A stretch of 43,083 nucleotides of DNA, taken from the NCBI GenBank assembly GCA_028685665.1, contig JAQUDN010000007.1, forward strand, positions 1 through 43,083. Direction: 5' to 3'. A program made the position numbers and the translations under genes. The DNA comes from Burkholderiaceae bacterium (GTDB lineage Bacteria; Pseudomonadota; Gammaproteobacteria; Burkholderiales; Burkholderiaceae_C). The notes beneath the pieces are model-generated. The model saw nothing but the letters and a program-made list of their open reading frames with translations. It did not search any database and was not told where the DNA came from. Below, one piece after another: positions 1 through 9,698 of the stretch (positions within the stretch are counted from its first letter, which is position 1; every line of letters starts with the position of its first letter).

Positions 1-168
1 CCCATCGCCGCCAGCAAATCCTAAAACGTACCTCCAGGCAGCGAAGCCCTCGATCATAACAGAGTTTTCAAAGAGAGCGGGAAGTCGAAATCCTAGAGCC
101 CGCCACAGTCGCCGGGCTGTATTGACCCGTGAATTCCTGCTCAGATGCTAACGTTGAAGGAAACGGCG

Positions 169-471
169 ATGAGCACCCTGATGGAAGACGATATCAAGAG
201 CTGGACAGCCATGGTCCTGGACATCATCCAGGGCAAGACCACGATCTCGGAGGCCAGCCGGGCCTTCGATCTCAACCCCTCTGAGGTGGAGCAGTGGGTC
301 GACGAAGGCAAGCGCGGCATGGAAAACGCCCTGCGCACCAAGCCCCTGGAAGTCAAAGAGCAGTACGAGAAGCAACTGCGTGAATTGCAGGAGGCCTATG
401 GCGAAGCCATGTTGGAGCTGCGTGCGAGAAAAAAACTGGCTCCCCTGCTGGGCAACGAGGACGAGAAATGA
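169..471 (+). CDS. IS3-family transposase OrfA
   Basis: MSTLMEDDIKSWTA...QGKTTISEASRAFDLNPSEVEQWVDEGKRGMENAL...LRELQEAYGEAMLELRARKK: HTH plus leucine-zipper-like OrfA; overlaps orfB by ATGA. Confidence 0.8.
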   Translation: MSTLMEDDIKSWTAMVLDIIQGKTTISEASRAFDLNPSEVEQWVDEGKRGMENALRTKPLEVKEQYEKQLRELQEAYGEAMLELRARKKLAPLLGNEDEK

Positions 472-1287
472 TTCTCAGCCTTGAGCAGGGATTGGCTGAA
501 GATGGCGTCAAGGTCAGCCTGGTCAAGCTGTGCCAGTGGTTCGAGATGCCTCGGCGCACGGTGTACTACCGCAGCACCAAGGCCGCGCCCAAGGTGCAGG
601 AGCACCTGGTCAAGCCCATCAAGGCGATGATCGAAGAGAACCCCTCGTTTGGCTACCGCACGGTGGTGCATTTGCTCGGGTTCAACAAAAACACCGTACA
701 GCGCATTTTCCAGCTCAAGGGTTGGCAGGTTCGCAAACGCCCGGGGGCTTGAGGCCTCGCATCCAGGCGCTGCCCTCGGTGGCCAAGGCGCCCGATGAGC
801 GTTGGGCCACGGACCTGTGCCGCGTGTGGGCTGGCCGCGATGGTTGGTGCGCATTGGCCTTGGTGATCGATTGCTACAGCCGGGAATTGCTGGGTTGGCA
901 CCTGAGCCGCAGCGGCCGATCGAAAACAGCGGAAGCAGCCCTGGAGCAGGCATTGATTGCCCGCTATGGCTGCCTGGGCAAGGTCAAGCAGCCGCTCTTG
1001 CTGAGATCCGAAACGGCCTGGTGTTCACCAGCCACAGCTACACGGCACGGGTCAAGGGCTACGGGCTGCAGCAGGAGTTCATCACCCCATATAGCCCGAA
1101 GCAAAACGGCATGGTTGAGCGGGTAATCCGCACCCTCAAAGACCAATGCGTGCACCGCCACCGGTTTGAGACGCTGCAGCACGCCACCCGCGTGATCGGC
1201 GATTGGATCCGCTTTTACAACGAGGAACGCCCTCACCAGGCCCTCGGCATGAAGATCCCTGCTGAGGCTTATGCTTTAGCAGCCTGA
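468..1287 (+). pseudogene. IS3-family transposase OrfB, two apparent frameshifts
   Basis: Continuous rve/DDE homology is split over three frames: 468-752 (...SFGYRTVVHLLGF...), ~750-1008 (DERWATDLCRVWAGRDGWCALALVIDCYSRELLGWHLS...), ~1008-1287 (GLVFTSHSYTARVKGYGLQQEFITPYSPKQNGMVERVIRTLK...YNEERPHQALG). Confidence 0.85.
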
Positions 1288-1335
1288 CCTGGGCAGAAAC
1301 CGCTGGGCAATACAGGGCCACCCAACTGGACGGCC

Positions 1336-2433
1336 TCAAATGCGATGATGTACACGGTCGGTAGCGCCGCGCAGACGGGCGATCAATGCGGGAGCAATTT
1401 GACTCAAAGGCAGCACTTCATCTGCAGCGCCGTGAGCAATCGCCTCTCTCGGCATACCAAAGACAATGCAGCTGGCTTCATCCTGAACGTAGTTATAACT
1501 ACCGGCATTCTTCATTTCGCGCATAGCTACGGCACCATCGTTACCCATCCCCGTCAACATGATGCCGAATGCATTGCGGCCAACTGCTGCCGCAACAGAT
1601 TTGAAGAGCACTTCGACCGATGGTTTGTGCCGATTCACTGCAGGGCTGTCGTCGACGACCGCAACATAGTTGGCACCACTGCGAGCCACAGCAAACTGCT
1701 TCCCACCTGGAGCAATGTAAGCATGCCCAGGAAGAATTCGCTCACCATGGACAGCTTCTTGAACTGTGATCTGACACAAACCGTTCAGTCGTGCCGCAAA
1801 ACTAGTAGTGAAGCCAGCAGGCATGTGCTGTGTGATCACGATAGCGGGGGAGTCCGCAGGCATCGGCATCAAGACCTCTTTAATTGCTTCAGTTCCACCT
1901 GTCGACGCACCAATACAGATCAGCTTCTCTGTAGAGAGACGTCCAAGCAATGTTGCTGATGGCGAGACAGACTTTGCCCCCACAGCCCCAAAAGAATGCG
2001 ATGCTGCTTTCGAGACAATGCGATGCACATGCGCACCAGCAGCAACCCGAATCTTGTCAACGATTTGTGATGCAAGCTCTCCCAATCCACTGCTAACACC
2101 CACCCGTGGCTTAGCCACAAAATCAACAGCACCCAACTCCAAGGCTTTCAGCGTGATCTCTGCACCTTGGTTCGTCAAGGTAGAGATCATGACGACAGGC
2201 ATCGGCCTCAGGCGCATCAGTCGCCCCAAGAAATCAATTCCATCCATACGTGGCATCTCGACATCGAGAGTGATGACATCCGGATCCAGATCACGAATCA
2301 TTTCTCTGGCAATCAGGGGATCATTGGCGGTACCAACGCACTCCATATCGCGTTGCCGATTGATAATTTCTGCCAAAAGACTCCGCACAAGCGCGGAATC
2401 ATCCACGACGATCACGCGAATTTTTCTATTCAT
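1336..2433 (-). CDS. cheB: Chemotaxis protein-glutamate methylesterase CheB
   Basis: REC domain ([28 protein letters not shown]) plus methylesterase motifs [29 protein letters not shown]. Confidence 0.97.
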   Translation of the reverse strand: MNRKIRVIVVDDSALVRSLLAEIINRQRDMECVGTANDPLIAREMIRDLDPDVITLDVEMPRMDGIDFLGRLMRLRPMPVVMISTLTNQGAEITLKALELGAVDFVAKPRVGVSSGLGELASQIVDKIRVAAGAHVHRIVSKAASHSFGAVGAKSVSPSATLLGRLSTEKLICIGASTGGTEAIKEVLMPMPADSPAIVITQHMPAGFTTSFAARLNGLCQITVQEAVHGERILPGHAYIAPGGKQFAVARSGANYVAVVDDSPAVNRHKPSVEVLFKSVAAAVGRNAFGIMLTGMGNDGAVAMREMKNAGSYNYVQDEASCIVFGMPREAIAHGAADEVLPLSQIAPALIARLRGATDRVHHRI

Positions 2434-2448
2434 TAATTCAGATTTTCT

Positions 2449-3198
2449 TCAGAAAAGATCGACTGAACCACCTGAAGTGGTTTTAACAACACTCATGGCA
2501 TTACCCTTAACTTCTTGAGCAATCATCGTCTCAGGATGGGTGTGTGCCAAACGCTTCACCATGACTTTTCCTGTGATCGGAAAAAAAACTACTTTCCGAG
2601 GAAAAATATCTAAAACATCTTCAGACACGATAGGAATTCTCTCAGTCTGCAGATAGCTGATGACGAAGTTAGTATTTCGCTCTCCGACATTCATCGTTGT
2701 AAAGTTATGCATGACTTGGGCTCCACCAAAAATCTTGGCCTGCATGGTTTCACGTCTGGCACCGAGCTTCAACATTTCATTGATTAATAGCTCCATTGCG
2801 TAAGATCCGTAGCGGCCAGTGGCATCTGCCATATCACCATCCGGAAGCATGAAATGATTCATCCCACCGATACGACACCGACTATCCCAAAGACACGCTG
2901 CAATGCAAGAGCCAAGGACAGTCATTATCACCAAACTCTCATCCGCCACGAAATATTCACCAGGCAAAACTTTGACAGCATTATGCTGAAAATGATGATC
3001 ACGATAAAAGAAGGACGCCTCCCCTGGACGGCGTGATCGACCTTTTAAGTCATTAAGAGAAGATTCTCGGGGTGGAGACAGTTTTGTAGAATAAATATCC
3101 GCACTGACAGGGGCAATTCGAGGTGCACGACGGCGCTCATAAGATGAGATGTCAGAAGCAGAAAGCGCATTTCCGCCCGATTTATCCATGATAAGCAT
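2449..3198 (-). CDS. cheD: Chemoreceptor glutamine deamidase CheD
   Basis: CheD core VLGSCIAACLWD (catalytic Cys) and GGMNHFMLP (catalytic His), KIFGGAQV; C-terminus SVDLF. Confidence 0.95.
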   Translation of the reverse strand: MLIMDKSGGNALSASDISSYERRRAPRIAPVSADIYSTKLSPPRESSLNDLKGRSRRPGEASFFYRDHHFQHNAVKVLPGEYFVADESLVIMTVLGSCIAACLWDSRCRIGGMNHFMLPDGDMADATGRYGSYAMELLINEMLKLGARRETMQAKIFGGAQVMHNFTTMNVGERNTNFVISYLQTERIPIVSEDVLDIFPRKVVFFPITGKVMVKRLAHTHPETMIAQEVKGNAMSVVKTTSGGSVDLF

Positions 3199-3227
3199 AG
3201 AGCTACAGAAATTGAGTGAATGAAAAC

Positions 3228-4133
3228 TTAGCGGCGCTCATAAACAGTTTTACCTTTCAAGGTGAACAAGTCACGAGACTCACTAAAATTTTCTGCATGC
3301 CCAACAAAAAGCATGCCGCCAGGCTTAAGAACCCGGTGAATACGCTCTAAAACTTTTCTTTGTGTAGGAGCATCGAAATAAATCATAACATTACGACAAA
3401 AAACCACATCAAAGGGATCCCGAAATGGCCAATCGTCACGAATGAGATTTACATTGATAAAATCGATGACTCGACGCAACTCAGGACGCACACGGACCAT
3501 CCCATCGTTCCCCCCCTTGCCTCTTAGAAAAAACCGCTGCAGTCGCTCCGTACTTAAGCCTTTAAGATTTTCGGTGCGATAAATTCCTTGCGCTGCTGTG
3601 GCCAAAACGCGTGAGTCAATATCGCTGGCTGTAAGCTTGAAAGAAGCATTCAAACCCAACGCTTCGAAGGCCGTCATGACAAGTGAATACGGCTCTTCAC
3701 CCGTAGAAGCAGCACTACACCAAACACGCCAAGAGGTCGTTGCAGGCTTGCTGTGCAAAAGCCCTGCAAGAATTTCGAAATGATGCTGCTCTCGAAAGAA
3801 CGCTGTCAAGTTGGTAGTTAAAGCATTGACAAACTCCTGCCACTCAGGACCGTCATGATTTTCGAGCCAACCAAGATAATCTTGAAAACTATCGTGCCCA
3901 GTTTCTCGCAAACGACGAGAAAGACGGCTATATACCATGGCATGTTTACCATCATGCAGGCTAATTCCCGCCCGCTGATATATCAATGCCTGAACGCGAG
4001 AAAAATCAGCATCCGTCCACAAAAACTCTCGACTTTGCTGCGATGACCTTGGCGCTGCACCAGACACAGGAGAACCAACATTACGATGATCTCGAACACG
4101 TACAGATGGAACACCGCCAGTTAATTCAGGCAT
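3228..4133 (-). CDS. cheR: Chemotaxis protein methyltransferase CheR
   Basis: VWCSAASTGEEPYSLVMTAFE, DIDSRVLATAAQGIY, FDVVFCRNVMIYFDAPTQ. Confidence 0.96.
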   Translation of the reverse strand: MPELTGGVPSVRVRDHRNVGSPVSGAAPRSSQQSREFLWTDADFSRVQALIYQRAGISLHDGKHAMVYSRLSRRLRETGHDSFQDYLGWLENHDGPEWQEFVNALTTNLTAFFREQHHFEILAGLLHSKPATTSWRVWCSAASTGEEPYSLVMTAFEALGLNASFKLTASDIDSRVLATAAQGIYRTENLKGLSTERLQRFFLRGKGGNDGMVRVRPELRRVIDFINVNLIRDDWPFRDPFDVVFCRNVMIYFDAPTQRKVLERIHRVLKPGGMLFVGHAENFSESRDLFTLKGKTVYERR

Positions 4134-4211
4134 ATTAATTTAACTCAATGAACTCAAACTTAACACCAAAGCCATAAAAATCACAAAACAACCGCAAAGA
4201 GATCAATCGGA

Positions 4212-4700
4212 CTAATCATCAGCAGAAACCAAACCCATCTCAACATCAGACATCAATTTCTCGATATCCAAAAGAATGAGCATTCGAGAATCTATGGAAC
4301 CCAGACCCAAAATGCAACCATTATCAATAACACTTTCAATATCCGGAGCCTCCCTGATATTATCAGAATGCAGCTCCATCACATCACTAACGGAATCAAC
4401 CACAATTCCGACCACTCGATGGCGAAGATTCAAAATTACCACAACAGTAAAGCCAGTGTAATCTACAGATGCGCAATTAAATTTGATACGCATATCCACG
4501 ATTGGAACGATGGTTCCACGCAGATTGACAACCCCCTTAATAAAACCTGGAGCGTTAGCAATACGGGTAGGAGGCTCATACCCCCTAATTTCTTGAACCT
4601 TCAATATATCTATACCATACTCTTCCTGATCCAATCTGAAGGTCAGATATTCACGGGCACCAGCAGAAACAGCATCCAATGTTTTGGCAGACACACTCAC
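4212..4700 (-). CDS. cheW: Chemotaxis coupling protein CheW
   Basis: EYLTFRLDQEEYGIDILKVQEIRGYEPPTRIANAPGFIKGVVNLRGTIVPIVDMR. Confidence 0.96.
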   Translation of the reverse strand: MSVSAKTLDAVSAGAREYLTFRLDQEEYGIDILKVQEIRGYEPPTRIANAPGFIKGVVNLRGTIVPIVDMRIKFNCASVDYTGFTVVVILNLRHRVVGIVVDSVSDVMELHSDNIREAPDIESVIDNGCILGLGSIDSRMLILLDIEKLMSDVEMGLVSADD

Positions 4701-4751
4701 GGTACGATCTCCTGTGATGGGGCTACATCAAAGAATGCAGCCATTTCATAT

Positions 4752-6896
4752 TCAATGACGAGCACGGCGAACAAGGCTTCCCGTATCAAGAATCAATGCA
4801 ACAGAACCATCTCCTAGAATAGTGGCGCCAGAAACATTAGGAACCTTACGGTAGTTTGACTCGAGATTTTTAACTACCACTTGATGCTGCCCCAGCAGCT
4901 CATCAACCAACAGAGCAACACGACTTCCATCAGACTCGACCACAACCATAATATTGCTAGATTTATTCAGATCAAAGCGTGGAACCTGAAATATTTTCTC
5001 CAATGCAATCACAGGCATATATTCTTCACGCACCTTAACCAACTGCGATCCCTGTGCAACAGTACTCACATCATCGGCATTAACTTGGAAAGACTCCACT
5101 ACAGAAGACAAAGGCAAAATATAAACTTCATCACCAACACTGACAGACATACCATCCATAATTGCCAAGGTAAGAGGCAGACGGACAGAAACCTTCATCC
5201 CATAACCTTCGGAAGAATCAATTTCCACCGAACCATTCAGCGCAGCAATATTGCGCTTAACAACGTCCATACCAACACCACGCCCCGAAACATCAGTCAC
5301 TTCATCTGCTGTAGAAAAACCTGGTGCAAAAATGAGTTGCCACACTTCAGCATCACTCATATTCGGAGATACATCGATCCCTCGCTCCTGGGCTTTGCGC
5401 AGAATTTTCTCTCGAGACAAACCACGGCCATCATCACGGACCTCGATCACAATCGATCCACCTTGATGCGAGGCAGACAAGGTGATGGTCCCATGCTCTG
5501 GCTTACCTTTGGCAAGACGATCTGCAGGCATTTCAATACCATGATCACAACTATTACGAACAAGGTGAGTTAAAGGATCCGTAATCTTCTCTACCAGCCC
5601 CTTGTCAAGTTCTGTGGCCTCCCCCAATGTCACCATGTCTACCTTTTTGCCCAAACGGTTAGCTAAGTCACGGAGCATGCGTGGAAAACGGTTGAACACG
5701 ATCGACATAGGAATCATGCGAATGGACATGACCGACTCCTGCAGATCGCGTGTATTACGATCAAGATCTGCCAACCCTGCCAGCAATTGCTGATAAGCCC
5801 CAGCATCCAGACCCCTGCTGTTTTGCGCCAACATGGCCTGCGTAATAACCAGCTCCCCCACTAGATTAATGAGTTGATCCACCTTGTTGATCGCCACGCG
5901 GATAGTGGTGGACTCCATTTGAGCTTGCGTGACAGCCTTCGGCTCCGAAGTATTTTTTGGAATCGGTGCTTTAGACGCAAGATCGGGTACGTTGACTAGA
6001 GGAAGAACGGGGGCAATCAAGACCCCGGGAGCACCTGGTGCATCATTAAAAAATCCATACGCTACGTCCACAGGTAGCTCAAGCACCGGGGCGAGGTTCG
6101 GCAAAGAAGGGGTATCCGCCACCAAATCCTCTTGGATCGACACCTGCTCCTTAGAAACATGAAATGCAAAGAGATCGAGAAGATCCTCATTCGAGGAGGT
6201 GGTCTCAACCGAAAAAATTCGCATATCAGCTTGTGGACTGGGAAAATCAGCAATGACACCTAAACCAGGAATATCGCGAAACAGCTCCTTGATAGCATCC
6301 ACTTGGTCGGTTCGTTCTACAGGGCCAATCTGGATTTTCAGTCTTCGTAACTGGCCTGTCCGCGGCTCCAAATTCTCCACAACAGGCGTGGCGGGGACAA
6401 AGATAGTCGCTGCAGGCACAGACACTTCCGTCGGCAGTCGCCCAGACGCAAGTTCACTGATTCGCTGCACCAAGGAGACTGTAGAGACAGCATCGCCATG
6501 ACCACCCGCCTGATGGCGAGCAAGCAGACTCCGTGAGGCATCAGCAGACTCCAGAAGAACATCTACCATCTGCGGAATAGGTTGCAACTCATGCCGACGA
6601 AGACGGTCCAACAAGGACTCCATATGGTGCGTCAGCTCCGCCACATCGGAAAACCCAAAAGTGGCAGCGCCTCCTTTGATAGAGTGCGCACAGCGAAAAA
6701 TGCCATTGAGCTCCTCGTCATTGGCATTGGTCAGATCCAAATTGAGAAGCATATGCTCCATCTGATCGAGATTTTCACCCGCCTCTTCGAAAAAAATCTG
6801 ATAGAACTGACTGAGATCGAAGTCTGCGACTGAGCCCGCACCTTCTTGATAGGTTTCCGCCATGAAGACTCCTGTATACGTTCTTTTCAGTGACAC
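4752..6896 (-). CDS. cheA: Chemotaxis histidine kinase CheA
   Basis: HPt (IFRCAHSIKGGAATFGF), dimerisation/HATPase (DPLTHLVRNSCDHGIE, DDGRGL, GVGMDVVKRNI) and CheW-like C-terminal domain. Confidence 0.97.
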   Translation of the reverse strand: MSLKRTYTGVFMAETYQEGAGSVADFDLSQFYQIFFEEAGENLDQMEHMLLNLDLTNANDEELNGIFRCAHSIKGGAATFGFSDVAELTHHMESLLDRLRRHELQPIPQMVDVLLESADASRSLLARHQAGGHGDAVSTVSLVQRISELASGRLPTEVSVPAATIFVPATPVVENLEPRTGQLRRLKIQIGPVERTDQVDAIKELFRDIPGLGVIADFPSPQADMRIFSVETTSSNEDLLDLFAFHVSKEQVSIQEDLVADTPSLPNLAPVLELPVDVAYGFFNDAPGAPGVLIAPVLPLVNVPDLASKAPIPKNTSEPKAVTQAQMESTTIRVAINKVDQLINLVGELVITQAMLAQNSRGLDAGAYQQLLAGLADLDRNTRDLQESVMSIRMIPMSIVFNRFPRMLRDLANRLGKKVDMVTLGEATELDKGLVEKITDPLTHLVRNSCDHGIEMPADRLAKGKPEHGTITLSASHQGGSIVIEVRDDGRGLSREKILRKAQERGIDVSPNMSDAEVWQLIFAPGFSTADEVTDVSGRGVGMDVVKRNIAALNGSVEIDSSEGYGMKVSVRLPLTLAIMDGMSVSVGDEVYILPLSSVVESFQVNADDVSTVAQGSQLVKVREEYMPVIALEKIFQVPRFDLNKSSNIMVVVESDGSRVALLVDELLGQHQVVVKNLESNYRKVPNVSGATILGDGSVALILDTGSLVRRARH

Positions 6897-6901
6897 GCGT
6901 G

Positions 6902-7264
6902 TCAGCGAATGACTTTTTGAATAACCTCAATCAAACGACTGGGATCAAAAGGTTTCACAAGCCACCCTGTAGCACCAGCACTTCGCCCAGCCTGTTTCAT
7001 CTGATCGCTTGATTCAGTGGTCAGAATTAATATGGGAGTCGTCTTGAATTTTGGATTTTCACGCAACTTCCGCGTAAGCCCAATGCCATCAAGGCGTGGC
7101 ATATTTTGATCAGCAAGCACAAGATCAATCTGCTGAGCGTCTGCTTTCTCAAGAGCATCCTGCCCATCCACAGCCTCCACAACATGGTATCCAGCACCCG
7201 TAAGGGTAAAAGCCACCATTTTGCGCATGGACGGTGAATCATCTACGGCGAGGATCGATTGCAT
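6902..7264 (-). CDS. cheY: CheY-type response regulator (che operon copy)
   Basis: MQSILAVDDSPSMRKMVAFTL...DLVLADQNMPRLDG...LILTTES...GWLVKPFDP; stand-alone REC domain directly upstream of cheA. Confidence 0.92.
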   Translation of the reverse strand: MQSILAVDDSPSMRKMVAFTLTGAGYHVVEAVDGQDALEKADAQQIDLVLADQNMPRLDGIGLTRKLRENPKFKTTPILILTTESSDQMKQAGRSAGATGWLVKPFDPSRLIEVIQKVIR

Positions 7265-7313
7265 GTAAAGCTCCAACTGACTTGAATATATAGGTTAAGC
7301 AACGACAGGTATG

Positions 7314-7760
7314 TCAGAAAAGGTCGACAGACCCTGCATCCATCTCACTTTGAGTGACGGGATTAGGGCGATCAGGAGCCATTTCTGCGAATGGCGCAGC
7401 CTCCTCACCCTCCTCATTCCCCATGGCCTCAGACGCCAACCGAAAGGCACAACCCTGCAAGACCTTGGTGGTGTGCCAGATCAGCTGAGACGCCATGTCC
7501 TGAAACTGCAATTCAGTCACAGCACTGCGCAGCGCCGTACGGGCAGCAATGAGTTCAGGCGCTCCACCAACAACGGCATCCGTCAAGATGGCGTTGGCTT
7601 CTCCAAAACGATCCAGGAGATTGTTAGTTGCATGGTTCAACAACCCCTCAAGACGATGAAGGTCGTGCATCACGACCAGCAAGGAATCTTGCAGCTCTGC
7701 AGCTACCATAACAGGAACATGAACTCCCGGTTCCTTCGACGTTGAAAGCGTTGATTGCAT
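7314..7760 (-). CDS. CheZ-like chemotaxis protein (candidate CheY-P phosphatase)
   Basis: ORF start taken at MQSTLSTSKEP with GGAGA upstream; contains TELQFQDMASQLI, resembling the CheZ active-site helix (QDFHDLTGQVI in the CheZ of this window) with D-x3-Q retained; upstream of cheY. Confidence 0.6.
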   Translation of the reverse strand: MQSTLSTSKEPGVHVPVMVAAELQDSLLVVMHDLHRLEGLLNHATNNLLDRFGEANAILTDAVVGGAPELIAARTALRSAVTELQFQDMASQLIWHTTKVLQGCAFRLASEAMGNEEGEEAAPFAEMAPDRPNPVTQSEMDAGSVDLF

Positions 7761-7945
7761 CGTTTCTCCATCGCAGCAAGCCAAGGCAAAGCACGCGAGT
7801 AAACCGGTTGGTCGAAAATAGGGGGAGGCGAACACTCATCCCCACACCATGGCGATCGCCAAATTGAACGGCTGTCTAAGAAGACCCCCGAAGGACAAAG
7901 ATCCCTCGCACCTTCTTTGGCTCTGTGCCCTATGATAGCGCCCAT

Positions 7946-9055
7946 ATGGTCACAGCCACCACAGACCAGCCTCTTCGCATACTGCACCTTGAGGACTCGC
8001 TCGCAGATCATCAACTCGCCAGCATGACGTTGCGACGCGCAGAGATCCCATGTGAATTTCAGCATGTCGACACGCTAGAAGCATTCAAACAAATTTACGA
8101 GCGAAAGTCAGTTGACATCATCCTTGCAGACTACCGTCTCGCAGGCTTTACAGCTCTGGACGCTTGGCAATATGTCCTACAACAACCTGAGCATCCGCCT
8201 TTTGTCCTCCTTTCAGGAGCAATAGGCGAGACAGCCGCTGTGGACGCCATGCGGCTGGGAATCTCAGACTATTTACTCAAAGATGACTTGGCACGGCTAC
8301 CGCATGTCATCACGCGCGCGATAGAAGTTCACGACGCCAGGCGCGAACGCGAGCGGGCCGTTGCAGAACTTGCAATCTCCGAACGCCGTTTGGCCGATTT
8401 AACGGAACATCTTCAAAGCTCTATCGAACAAGAGCGCGCAGCCATCGCCAGAGAGATTCACGACGATATTGGTGGTGCACTGACTGCCGTACGTTTCGAC
8501 ATTGCCTGGATCGGTCGACACACAGGCGATCCAGCCATGAAAGACCATGCAACTGCGGCTGCCGATATGCTCCAACACGCAATAGGTGCCAGCCAACGCA
8601 TCATGATGAATCTGCGGCCTCCTATACTGGACCAGGGCCTGGTGGCGGCTGTGCAATGGTTAGCCCGTAGTTTTGAGGGAAGAACCAGCGTGCCGACCCA
8701 AGTTCACGCCAGCAGTGAAATGAGCCAAGCCTCCCCAGAGGTACAGTTGGTCGCCTACCGAACTGCGCAAGAAGCTCTGACAAATATTGCCAAATATGCG
8801 GACCCACAGCATGTACGCATTGATCTCAGTGATAGTGAAGGCGTGTTGACACTGGAAGTCTCGGATGACGGCCGCGGCATCGAACCCTCTATGCGCAACA
8901 AACCAAAGGCATTTGGACTGAGAGGACTTCAAGAACGTGCGCGCACCGTCAACGGCTGGCTCGACATCAGCAGCCAGCCTGGCAAAGGCACCAGTGTCAT
9001 TCTCTCCGTACCGCTGTCTTTGGAAGAAATCACAAAGACAGGAGAAACACTTTGA
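7946..9055 (+). CDS. Hybrid response regulator / NarL-family histidine kinase (REC-HisKA_3-HATPase)
   Basis: N-terminal REC (LRILHLEDS, DIILADYRL, FVLLSGA, DYLLKDD), H-box ERAAIAREIHDDIGGALTAVRFD, ATPase boxes AQEALTNIAKYA, SDDGRGI, GLRGLQERA; no transmembrane segment seen. Confidence 0.92.
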   Translation: MVTATTDQPLRILHLEDSLADHQLASMTLRRAEIPCEFQHVDTLEAFKQIYERKSVDIILADYRLAGFTALDAWQYVLQQPEHPPFVLLSGAIGETAAVDAMRLGISDYLLKDDLARLPHVITRAIEVHDARRERERAVAELAISERRLADLTEHLQSSIEQERAAIAREIHDDIGGALTAVRFDIAWIGRHTGDPAMKDHATAAADMLQHAIGASQRIMMNLRPPILDQGLVAAVQWLARSFEGRTSVPTQVHASSEMSQASPEVQLVAYRTAQEALTNIAKYADPQHVRIDLSDSEGVLTLEVSDDGRGIEPSMRNKPKAFGLRGLQERARTVNGWLDISSQPGKGTSVILSVPLSLEEITKTGETL

Positions 9056-9681
9056 TCCATGTCGTTTTGTGCGACGACCATGCCGTATTACGGCGTGGAA
9101 TTCGAGATACTTTGTCTGAAGCTACAGATATCAAAATCACGGGAGAAGCAGGAGGATATGCAGAACTTCGCGAAATTTTGCGCAATACGCCCTGCGACGT
9201 ACTCCTACTGGATTTGAATATGCCAGGTCGCAGCGGTCTTGAAGTTCTAGGCAGCTTGCGAGAGACACATCCAGACATCAAGGTCTTGATCGTGTCGATG
9301 TACCCAGAGGACCAGTATGCGCTCCGCTGCCTAAGAGCTGGAGCACAAGGTTACGCAGACAAGGCAGGCGATCCGGTTGAGTTGATCTCTGCCGTGCGCA
9401 CTGTCATGCAAGGACGTAAATACCTCACACCAGAAGTCGCACAAATGCTTGCGGAAAGTCTCTCACAGCCTATGCCAGAAGTGCCACATGCCGCACTTTC
9501 TGAGCGGGAGCTACAGACTCTGATCAAAATCGCTTCAGGTCGTAAATTGTCGGAAATTGCCGAAGAATTGATGCTCAGCCCAAAAACTGTGAGCGTCTAC
9601 CGCGCCCGCGTTCTCGAAAAACTGAAACTGGCCAACAATGCCGAACTAACGGTTTACGCGATCCGCAACAGCCTCGTGTAA
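9052..9681 (+). CDS. LuxR/NarL-family response regulator
   Basis: REC (VVLCDDHAVLRRGI, VLLLDLNMPGRSG) plus LuxR HTH (LSERELQTLIKIASGRKLSEIAEELMLSPKTVSVYRARVLEKL); TTG start overlaps the kinase stop. Confidence 0.93.
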   Translation: MIHVVLCDDHAVLRRGIRDTLSEATDIKITGEAGGYAELREILRNTPCDVLLLDLNMPGRSGLEVLGSLRETHPDIKVLIVSMYPEDQYALRCLRAGAQGYADKAGDPVELISAVRTVMQGRKYLTPEVAQMLAESLSQPMPEVPHAALSERELQTLIKIASGRKLSEIAEELMLSPKTVSVYRARVLEKLKLANNAELTVYAIRNSLV

Positions 9682-9698
9682 ATAGACAAGAGCACAAC

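Larger units (their letters stand above)
118..1314 (+). mobile_element. IS3-family insertion sequence, degenerate (orfA plus broken orfB)
   Basis: Imperfect terminal inverted repeats: left TGTATTGACCCGTGAATTCCTGC, right end reverse-complemented TGTATTGCCCAGCGGTTTCTGC; flanked by direct repeat GGGC at 114-117 and 1315-1318; encloses IS3-type orfA and DDE orfB. Confidence 0.85.

Noticed and set aside
7850-7861. 12-bp palindrome TGGCGATCGCCA
   Set aside because: GCGATCGC-type palindromes are common; single occurrence noticed and no supporting context.
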